Source: Natronomonas salinimetallica
Lineage (GTDB): Archaea; Halobacteriota; Halobacteria; Halobacteriales; Haloarculaceae
Assembly (NCBI RefSeq): GCF_013839515.1
Contig: NZ_JACDNQ010000007.1
Location: 145,013 to 182,144 of the forward strand
Direction: 5' to 3'
Length of the DNA: 37,132 bases
Both the position numbers and the translations under genes were made by a program. The notes beneath the pieces are model-generated. The model worked only from the letters and a program-made list of their open reading frames with translations, was not told where the DNA came from and ran no database searches. Positions 31,867-37,132 of the stretch are shown piece after piece. Every line of letters begins with the position of its first letter. Within the stretch, counting starts at the first letter, position 1.

Positions 31867-33324
31867 TCAGTCCTCGTCGTGCCACTCCGGCGTCCCCGTT
31901 AAGATTCCACGCAGGTCCGACAGCGGTTCGCCGACGAGCAGCCCGTCCTCGGTGAACTCCAGCATGCGAAGTCCCTTCTCGAAGTCGCTCGTCCGCATTT
32001 TCAACACGCCGATGACCTTCCGGAGTTCGCCTTTGTACTCGACGTGACGGAGCAATACGATGCTGTCGGCGAGGTGGCTCATGCGCTGTTCGGTAGCCCG
32101 GAAGTCGCCGGTGATCTGGTGTACCTCGTTCGTTATCAGGCCGGTCACGTTCATGTTACGCAGGTAACGTCCGATCTTCGCCAAGCGGTGGGTCGGGCCG
32201 TCGTCGGTCCGCTTAAACGCCCGCTGGTAGCCGGTGACGCCGTCGATCATCACGATCTCCGCGTCGTTTTCTTCGACCTCCGTCCGGATCCGGTGGGTGA
32301 ACTCATCGAGCGTGAGTTCGTCCGGCGTGATCTCTTCGATGACGAGCGATCCGTCGTGTAGCATCTCCCGGACCGGGATACCGATCGACTCCGACCGCGA
32401 GAGCATCGTGCGGGGTTTCTCCTCGAAGCTGTAGAGGACGGACTGCCGACCGTGACGGGCAGCCTCGCTGATGAACTGGAGGCCGGTCGTCGTTTTGCCG
32501 GCCCCGGTCGGCCCGCTCAAAAACGTGACCGTCCCGGTCGCGATACCGCCGTCGAGGAGGGCGTCGAGTTCGTCGACGCCCGAGGAGAGCGTTTCGAGGG
32601 GACCGTCCCGCTGGTACAGGGTGGGATCGAGTTTGGGCCACACGCACATCCCGTCTTCGCGTATCGTGACGGTGTGTGGGCCGTCCCTCGCGCTCGAGCC
32701 ACGGAACTTCGAGACGTCCAGCGTCCGCCGCCCCGCGCCGGCACCCAGATTCAACACGGTGTCGACGAGAAACTGGAGGTCGTCGTCGGGGATCGACGGT
32801 GCCGCCTGTGAGGTCAAGAGGATCGTCGCTCCCTGGGCCTTGAGAAAGTCGATCAGGCCTAACACCTGCGTCCGGAACTGACGCTCGTTCGGGGTGAGAT
32901 GTCTGATCTCGGTGATCGGGTCGATCATCACGCGATCGGGACCGATCGCTTCGACCTCCTCGCGGATCGACGCCACCAGCGAGGGGGTTTCGACCTCGCC
33001 CGAATGAAAGAGGTCGTACGTACTGTCGGTTTGAAACTGGGATCCCGAGGGGGAGAGATCCAGAAATTCGACGGCGTCCGTCTCCAGCCCGAACCCGCTG
33101 GCGGTCGCTTCGATGTACGCTTCGGGCTCGCCGAGATTTATGTACAGTTCCGTCTCGCCCGACTCGCTTCCCGCGGTGAGAAAGTGGAGTCCGAAGATCG
33201 TCTTTCCCGCACCGGGGGTCCCTCTGACGAGCGTCGCCGACTCCGGGAGCAACCCGCCGTCGAGGACCTCGTCTGCCCGGGGAACGCCGGTCCGAACCCG
33301 GCCCCGGTCGGCCGATGATGTCAT
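31867..33324 (-). CDS. KaiC-like double RecA-fold ATPase
   Basis: 485 residues with two RecA-type domains. Walker A motifs are GTPGAGKT (35-42) and GPTGAGKT (271-278), with Walker B-like DRVMIDP and AEIVMIDG and KaiC-like LHFLTAGSESGETELYINL and LYSFEEKP segments. Haloarchaeal KaiC-like proteins are signalling ATPases often encoded beside histidine kinases, as here with two kinases on the same strand 57 bases downstream. I chose the ATG at 33324 because upstream codons run into the minisatellite and encode an Arg-rich nonsense tail. No kaiA or kaiB is present, so a clock role is not implied. Confidence 0.92.
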   Translation of the reverse strand: MTSSADRGRVRTGVPRADEVLDGGLLPESATLVRGTPGAGKTIFGLHFLTAGSESGETELYINLGEPEAYIEATASGFGLETDAVEFLDLSPSGSQFQTDSTYDLFHSGEVETPSLVASIREEVEAIGPDRVMIDPITEIRHLTPNERQFRTQVLGLIDFLKAQGATILLTSQAAPSIPDDDLQFLVDTVLNLGAGAGRRTLDVSKFRGSSARDGPHTVTIREDGMCVWPKLDPTLYQRDGPLETLSSGVDELDALLDGGIATGTVTFLSGPTGAGKTTTGLQFISEAARHGRQSVLYSFEEKPRTMLSRSESIGIPVREMLHDGSLVIEEITPDELTLDEFTHRIRTEVEENDAEIVMIDGVTGYQRAFKRTDDGPTHRLAKIGRYLRNMNVTGLITNEVHQITGDFRATEQRMSHLADSIVLLRHVEYKGELRKVIGVLKMRTSDFEKGLRMLEFTEDGLLVGEPLSDLRGILTGTPEWHDED

Positions 33325-33406
33325 ACCGCCGATACGGCAGTGACGCATATAACGAACACGGTAGTGGCTGGGCGTACAACGCCGCCAGGAGGCATCGAAC
33401 CGCCGT

Positions 33407-33550
33407 CGTCGCTCCTCTCTCACGACTCGCTATCGTCGCTCCTCTCTCACGCCTCGCTATCGTCGCTCCTCTCTCACGACTCGCCGTCGTCGCTCCTCTC
33501 TCACGCCTCGCTATCGTCGCTCCTCTCTCACGACTCGCCGTCGTCGCCGT
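33407..33550. repeat. 27-bp minisatellite, five copies plus a degenerate one
   Basis: The unit CGTCGCTCCTCTCTCACGAC, then TCGCTAT, recurs with starts at 33407, 33434, 33461, 33488 and 33515, with a weaker copy at 33542. Two positions vary between copies (ACGAC/ACGCC and CTAT/CCGT), in an alternating pattern. On the minus strand each full copy contains the in-frame string GAGTCGTGA, ending Glu-Ser-stop, so the array repeats the last codons and stop of the gene at 33528-33860. Confidence 0.95.
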
Positions 33551-33860
33551 CTCCCTCTACGTCCGCCAGCCCCTCGGGCGACAGTTCGTCCATCCGCCCG
33601 GCGAGCGTTGCGGCGTCCCCGGCGACCGTCGCCGGTTCGACACCGGCCTCGTTCGCGACGATCCGGACGTGGGCCGCAAGCAGCGAGAGCGCCTGTAGTC
33701 CCTCCTGTTGGGGGCCGTCGGCCGTCTGTGCGAACGTCGTATCGACCGTCTCGCCGTCGTCGACGACGCCGATATAGAACGCGGTGAGCGAGTCGTCATC
33801 GAGCAGTTCCTGTGCGGCCAGTCGCTCCGCGTCGAACGCCTCCGCCGAATCGTCAGCCAT
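33528..33860 (-). CDS. small acidic haloarchaeal protein, unknown function
   Basis: 110 residues, strongly acidic, with no signal or membrane segment. Text such as LLDDDSLTAFYIGVVDDGE and QQEGLQALSLLAAHVRIVA reads as a compact alpha/beta protein; I do not recognise the family. I chose the ATG at 33860 over a GTG six bases upstream. Its C-terminus (GDGDDGES-stop) lies at the edge of the 27-bp minisatellite, so expansion of the repeat has copied its tail and stop codon. Its start is 138 bases from the VOC protein's tail end on the same strand. It may be a subunit or regulator of something nearby, but nothing shows this. Confidence 0.75.
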   Translation of the reverse strand: MADDSAEAFDAERLAAQELLDDDSLTAFYIGVVDDGETVDTTFAQTADGPQQEGLQALSLLAAHVRIVANEAGVEPATVAGDAATLAGRMDELSPEGLADVEGDGDDGES

Positions 33861-33921
33861 ACTCACACTGGGTGGCCGACGCCCAAAAGTCCGCGGACGG
33901 GCGGGCCGATACCGACCGTCG

Positions 33922-34920
33922 TTATCGGTCGTTCGCGTCGGCGGTTTCGGCCCGCGGAACCGTCACGTCGGGGAGGGCGTCCTCGATCGCCCCGCGTCGG
34001 TCCTCGAACGGTCCGGGGAGGACGAGCCGTTCGCCGAGTTCGTCGAGGGGTTCGTCGCTCGTGTACCCCGGGGCGTTCGTTGCGAGTTCGAACAGCACGC
34101 CGGCGAACTCCCGGAAGTAGACCGACCGGAACCAGTGACGGTCGATCTGTTGTGTCGGACGCAGCCCCGCCGACTGGACGGCCTCACGCATCGCCGCCTG
34201 GTCCTCGTCGGTCGGCGTCTGGAAGGCGACGTGGTGGACCGTCCCGTGGCCCTGTCGCCCGCTCTCGTCCGCCCGAACCACGTCGACGTATGCACCGACG
34301 GGGCCGGCGGCCGCAAAGCGGGTCCGTTCGTCACCCGGATCGTCCGCCGGTGTCGGTTCGGTGTCGCGCTCTTCTAGACCCATCGTACGGAGCAGTTCCC
34401 CGGTCGGTTTCGGATCGGCGAGCCACAGCGTCACCGAGTGAAACCCCCGGATCGCGGCGGACTCGGGGACGAACTCGGTCCACGGGACGGTCGGATCGTC
34501 GCCGTCGATCCGGGCTTCGACCAGCTCGACCGGCAGGCCGTCCGGATCCCGAAACGGCAACACGGTTTCGCCGAAGCGCTCGATTCGGTCGCCGTAATCG
34601 ACGCCGTGGGCGTCGAAGCGCTCCTCCCAGTAGTCGAGGCATCCCGCCGGGACACGGAAGGCGGTCCGAGAGACCTGTCCGGTCCCGACCGCACCCCGTG
34701 GGAGGCTCTCCCACGGGAAGAAGGTCATACTTGTCCCGGGCGTCCCCTCGGCGTCGGCGAAAAAGAAGTGGTACGTACCGGGGTCGTCCTGGTTGACGGA
34801 GCGCTTGACGAGTCGGAGCCCGAGCGTCCCGGCCCAAAAATCGACGTTCCGCTGTGGGTCGCCCGCGATACACGTCACGTGGTGGATCCCCGGTGTCGGT
34901 GTCGGTGTCGGATCGGTCAT
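33922..34920 (-). CDS. VOC-superfamily ring-cleaving dioxygenase-like protein
   Basis: 332 residues with two vicinal-oxygen-chelate domains: one starting HHVTCIAGDPQRNVDFWAGTLGLRLV (about 13-38), the second starting GFHSVTLWLADP, followed by VHHVAFQTPTDEDQ and FREFAGVLFELATNAPGY. The order matches the MhqO/LinE-like ring-cleaving dioxygenases, where His/His/Glu bind a metal and which act on hydroquinones or related aromatics. Ligands are plausibly His14, the HHVAF His and the FELAT Glu. No pathway partners are adjacent. A detoxification role is likely but unproven. Confidence 0.9.
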   Translation of the reverse strand: MTDPTPTPTPGIHHVTCIAGDPQRNVDFWAGTLGLRLVKRSVNQDDPGTYHFFFADAEGTPGTSMTFFPWESLPRGAVGTGQVSRTAFRVPAGCLDYWEERFDAHGVDYGDRIERFGETVLPFRDPDGLPVELVEARIDGDDPTVPWTEFVPESAAIRGFHSVTLWLADPKPTGELLRTMGLEERDTEPTPADDPGDERTRFAAAGPVGAYVDVVRADESGRQGHGTVHHVAFQTPTDEDQAAMREAVQSAGLRPTQQIDRHWFRSVYFREFAGVLFELATNAPGYTSDEPLDELGERLVLPGPFEDRRGAIEDALPDVTVPRAETADANDR

Positions 34921-34997
34921 CGACCGACAGTAGGATGCCGATGTACTTGAGTTACCGCAGACCCGAGTGTTACCGGGACCGCCCCCGGACGGAGCCG

Positions 34998-35624
34998 TCA
35001 GAGCCGGCGCTCGATCGCGTCGCCGATTCCGTCGAGGTCGACCTGCTCGTCGTCGACGAACACCGTCGGGGTTCCTCTGACACCCCAGTTTTCGCCCCGT
35101 CGGCGGTCGGCGTCGAGGCGCTCCCGATACGTCCCCTCGGACGCGGCCGTCCGGGCCGCCTGCCCGACGTCGGCGGCCTCGTCGGCGATTTCCTCGAAGA
35201 CGTCGAGCGAGTAGTCCCGTTGCTCTTCGATCTTGGCTTCGAAGAGGCTCCGCAGGAACCGCCAGAAGGCGTCGTTGCCGGCCTCCTCGAAGACGGCGTA
35301 GCCCGCGTTCGCCGCGGGGTACGACCAGTCGTCGACCGGGATCGGGAAATCGGCGTGTAGATACCGGACGTCACCGGGTTCGACGTACTGTTGGACGATC
35401 GTCGGCGTCGTCTGTAGCGTAAATCGCTGGCAGTGCGGACAGCTAAAGTCCTCGAAGACGGTCACCGTGACCGGTGCCGCCTCGTCGCCGAGCCCCGGTC
35501 GGGATCCGTCGTCGATCTCGCTCCCAGCGGTCCCCGACTCGTCGGCCGAACAGCCGGCGAGGGCTGTCACGGCGGCTGCGCCGCCAACCGCGAGAAACGA
35601 CCGTCGAGACGTTCTATCTTCCAT
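34998..35624 (-). CDS. DsbA-like thioredoxin-fold lipoprotein
   Basis: 208 residues. A twin-arginine signal (TSRRSFLAVGG) with a lipobox ending at Cys25 exports it and anchors it outside. The redox site is C62-PH-C65 in FEDFSCPHCQRF, and the cis-proline loop is GVRGTPTVFV near the C-terminus, as in DsbA/DsbG-like disulfide enzymes (Thioredoxin_4 group). It probably makes or corrects disulfides in secreted proteins. I chose the ATG at 35624, which gives a normal Tat signal; a longer open frame upstream only translates the minisatellite. A TATA-like box lies 23-33 bases upstream. Confidence 0.93.
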   Translation of the reverse strand: MEDRTSRRSFLAVGGAAAVTALAGCSADESGTAGSEIDDGSRPGLGDEAAPVTVTVFEDFSCPHCQRFTLQTTPTIVQQYVEPGDVRYLHADFPIPVDDWSYPAANAGYAVFEEAGNDAFWRFLRSLFEAKIEEQRDYSLDVFEEIADEAADVGQAARTAASEGTYRERLDADRRRGENWGVRGTPTVFVDDEQVDLDGIGDAIERRL

Positions 35625-35646
35625 ACGATCGACAACGCGGCGAGTA

Positions 35647-35657
35647 CAATTAAATAT
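35647..35657 (-). promoter_or_regulatory. TATA box of the DsbA-like gene
   Basis: The minus strand reads ATATTTAATTG, 23-33 bases before the ATG at 35624. It supports the chosen start and shows that the tandem repeats lie upstream of the promoter core. Confidence 0.6.
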
Positions 35658-35670
35658 CCGGATCGTCGGA

Positions 35671-35712
35671 CCGCATCGGTGTTCCGGCCCGTCTGGCCGC
35701 ATCGGTGTTCCG
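35671..35712. repeat. 16-bp direct repeat pair in the divergent region
   Basis: CCGCATCGGTGTTCCG occurs at 35671-35686 and again at 35697-35712, a 26-bp period. It lies between the TATA box of the DsbA-like gene and the 27-bp minisatellite, a position suitable for an activator or repressor site. Confidence 0.8.
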
Positions 35713-35720
35713 ATCCATCG

Positions 35721-35816
35721 GCGTCCGACAGGATCGCGGGGACGGAGGCGTCCGACAGGATCGCGGGGACGGAGGCGTCCGACAGGATCGCGGGGACGGA
35801 GGCGTCCGACAGGATC
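35721..35816. repeat. 27-bp minisatellite, about 3.5 copies
   Basis: GCGTCCGACAGGATCGCGGG, then GACGGAG, starts at 35721, 35748, 35775 and (cut short) 35802. The three full copies are identical as read. The array sits between the divergent DsbA-like and methyltransferase genes, so it occupies the whole upstream region of both. Open frames through it on either strand only translate the repeat. Confidence 0.95.
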
Positions 35817-35844
35817 AAACACGCGGAAGGTGACACGGATACAC

Positions 35845-36564
35845 ATGAAAGACGCGATCCGCGACAACTTCGACGAGAGCCCGAACGCCTACGACGAGTA
35901 CGAACGGCGAACGGGCCGGTTCGAAGCGCTCGCCGATCGGCTATACGACGAACTGGACCGGCGTACGTCCCGTATCGGAGCTCTCCTGGACGCCGGGGCC
36001 GGGTCCGGCGTCAGTACTGCGGTCTTCGACGAACGAGGGGCGGCCCCGATCGCGTTCGACCTCAGCGGCCGAATGCTGCGGGAGTGTCCGGGTACGATCG
36101 CCCCACGGGTACAGGGGGATTTCGACGAACTCCCGTTCGTCGGGGAGGCCTTCGATGCCGTCGTCTTTACCGCATCGCTGTTTTTGACGCCGGACCCGGC
36201 TCGGGCCGCCCGCGAGGCCCGCCGGGTACTCCGTCCCGGCGGCGGCGTCGGTGCCGTTGCGCCCCTCGGCTGGACGACGCTCGACGGCGACGACGTGTTC
36301 GCGCCGCTGGCGCGGGACTCGCGCTCGCCGACGGGGGCGGACGACGTCGCCGATGCGCTGGATGCGAACTTCGGCGTCGAGAGCGGGGAGTGGGCGTTTC
36401 GGACGACCGCCGAGGACCTCCGGGCGTTTCACGCCGTTCCCGCGATGGCCGCCCGGCTCTACCCACGGCTCGATCCCGACGAGCGGCTCGGACGGGCGCG
36501 GGAGCTGCTTTCGGACGTCGAGGGGCCGTTAGAACAGCGCTGGCGGTGGTTCGTCGGCGTGTAG
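35845..36564 (+). CDS. SAM-dependent class I methyltransferase
   Basis: 239 residues. The SAM-binding motif I is ALLDAGAGSGVSTAVF (about 47-62), an acidic motif II follows in IAFDLSGRML, then a motif such as DAVVFTASLFLTPDPARA and the RRVLRPGGGVGAVAPLGW segment typical of small-molecule methyltransferases (UbiE/Methyltransf_11). I chose the ATG at 35845, preceded by GGAAGGTGA (35826-35834) as a possible ribosome site; the upstream frame runs through the 27-bp repeats and would be spurious. The substrate is unknown. It is divergent from the DsbA-like gene with the repeats in between. Confidence 0.88.
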   Translation: MKDAIRDNFDESPNAYDEYERRTGRFEALADRLYDELDRRTSRIGALLDAGAGSGVSTAVFDERGAAPIAFDLSGRMLRECPGTIAPRVQGDFDELPFVGEAFDAVVFTASLFLTPDPARAAREARRVLRPGGGVGAVAPLGWTTLDGDDVFAPLARDSRSPTGADDVADALDANFGVESGEWAFRTTAEDLRAFHAVPAMAARLYPRLDPDERLGRARELLSDVEGPLEQRWRWFVGV

Positions 36565-36652
36565 TGGGATCGTCCGGAGTGCAGCGAGCCCGTCCCCGCA
36601 GTAGTCTATGGACGAGCGTGTCATAGAAAGCCTCCCGTAGGGGGCCGCAGGT

Positions 36653-36880
36653 TTGGAAACTATATCCAGCAGTACCAACGCCCCGCAAGACGTGGCTTCG
36701 GTCGACGACTGCTTGAATGTCGCGGCGACCGAGACAGTACCGCTGTTTGAGCATCTCTCTTTCGAGGTCCTACTGGAGTACGACGTGTTCGTTTCCGCTT
36801 GTCGGGGCGAATACGGTCTCACGAGCCACCAGATCTCTTTCGCGGCTTTCTGTACTGCTATTACGAAAACGAAGCCATGC
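36653..36880 (+). pseudogene. broken haloarchaeal transposase (N-terminal fragment)
   Basis: The frame starting at 36653 (TTG) reads VAATETVPLFEHLSFEVLLE, then YDVFVSACRGEYG. The text then continues in a different frame as RSHEPPDLFRGFLYCYYENE (from 36814). Together they match, from memory, the N-terminus of a common haloarchaeal transposase (LFEHLxFExLxExDVFxPA, then HxPPxLxRGFLHCYYxD; ISH9/ISHwa16 type, label uncertain). A frameshift near 36814 and loss of everything after about 36880 show that it is dead. No intact ends were seen. Confidence 0.6.
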
Positions 36881-36893
36881 GGACGCATATCCA

Positions 36894-37025
36894 GCATTCA
36901 TCCTCGAAGTCTCCTGATCGGTCACACGTCGCCTCGTTGACAAATGGTATGTTCCCGTCGAGTTCACGCAGGAAGGCGGCATCGTTCAGACTGCCAATGA
37001 TCGTTACCAAGTCGTCTTCCCGCAT
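36894..37025 (-). pseudogene. possible PAS-domain gene fragment
   Basis: From an ATG at 37025 the minus strand reads MREDDLVTIIGSLNDAAFLR, then ELDGNIPFVNEATCDRSGDF, which resembles the first half of a PAS domain (AFLxDLDGxIxFVNEA). It runs into the transposase fragment after about 44 residues, and its upstream side is the insertion-sequence-like end starting at 37037. It is most simply the 5' end of a sensor or regulator gene cut off on its 3' side by the mobile-element debris. The match is short and may be chance. Confidence 0.3.
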
Positions 37026-37036
37026 TAGGTTTAATT

Positions 37037-37132
37037 GGCTCTGTTGAATCACTAGACAGCGGCGGGATCGGTCGCTAAATCAAAGGAATTGAAGCGGGAG
37101 GCTTCCGTTGTCCATGACGCAAATCTCCCGCT
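37037..37132 (+). mobile_element. left end of an insertion sequence, cut by window end
   Basis: GGCTCTGTTGAATCACTAGA at 37037-37056 looks like an insertion-sequence terminal repeat, and about 77 bases later an ATG begins a frame (next entry) matching a haloarchaeal transposase N-terminus. Inside it AGCGGGAG (37093-37100) and CTCCCGCT (37125-37132) form an 8-bp inverted pair around the start codon. The right end is outside the window, so the element type is not certain. Confidence 0.45.
37114..37132 (+). CDS. start of an IS5-type transposase (truncated by window)
   Basis: The last bases encode MTQISR, the same opening as many haloarchaeal IS5-family transposases (MTQISRF in my memory), preceded by an insertion-sequence-like end. 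Only six codons are visible, so the assignment rests on this opening and its position about 77 bases inside the putative end. Confidence 0.4.

Noticed and set aside
31867-33324. Circadian clock system
   Set aside because: The KaiC-like ATPase has no KaiA or KaiB nearby, and such proteins are common signalling ATPases in haloarchaea.
33407-33550. Coding repeat protein on the plus strand (APLSRLAI-type repeats)
   Set aside because: The open plus-strand frame only reflects the 27-bp period being a multiple of three. It is basic and hydrophobic, unlike haloarchaeal proteins, has no start context, and runs antisense into the acidic protein gene.
35567-35836. Minus-strand protein with SDASVPAIL repeats
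   Set aside because: It is the translation of the 27-bp minisatellite and overlaps the start and promoter of the DsbA-like gene.

Overview
The window looks like a chromosome segment of a halophilic archaeon (class Halobacteria). The DNA is GC-rich. The proteins are strongly acidic. Many genes start with an ATG about 25-35 bases after a TATA-like box, which is the leaderless promoter pattern. Exported proteins carry twin-arginine plus lipobox signals. Families typical of haloarchaea are present, such as KaiC-like ATPases and HDIRND/HNLRND histidine kinases. All functions below are read from protein motifs and gene order; no database search was possible.

Layout. Bases 1-1,660 hold a possible structured RNA, a tRNA-Leu(UAG) and gene remnants. 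Bases 1,662-14,377 form a lipoyl-enzyme and acetoin/butanediol region. It contains gcvH, lipA and lpd (minus strand), an HSL-type esterase (plus), an acyl-CoA synthetase (minus), an odd E2-like lipoyl protein (plus), acoX-acoB-acoA (minus), a 2,3-butanediol dehydrogenase (minus) and an IclR regulator (minus). Together these would oxidise butanediol to acetoin and cleave acetoin to acetyl-CoA plus acetaldehyde, with LipA and GcvH supplying the lipoyl group and Lpd reoxidising it. The E2-like protein has lost the catalytic His and Asp of the acyltransferase domain and carries a recently duplicated E3-binding domain.

Bases 14,378-15,300 are a long non-coding stretch with a perfect palindrome. 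A lipoprotein metalloprotease follows. Bases 16,461-23,302 are the most striking part: a tight five-gene plus-strand operon. Its first gene joins a CuA-type cupredoxin domain to a cytochrome cd1 nitrite reductase (NirS) d1-heme propeller. It is followed by two NirF-like cytoplasmic propellers, a NirJ-like radical SAM enzyme and an extra glutamyl-tRNA reductase. I read this as a nitrite reductase packaged with part of its own heme d1 assembly line, in which a copper centre replaces the usual heme c electron-entry domain.

Bases 23,403-24,652 are an arsenic methylation unit (arsM, arsR) with a tandem operator. A 22-bp minisatellite, a serpin lipoprotein, a family I CoA-transferase and a DUF2892 membrane protein follow. 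Bases 28,398-33,324 hold two paralogous PAS histidine kinases and a double-domain KaiC-like ATPase. Downstream lie a 27-bp minisatellite, a small acidic protein, a VOC dioxygenase-like protein, a DsbA-like lipoprotein, a second 27-bp minisatellite in a divergent promoter region, and a methyltransferase. The right end (36,650-37,132) holds a broken transposase, a possible PAS fragment and what looks like the start of another insertion sequence cut by the window edge.
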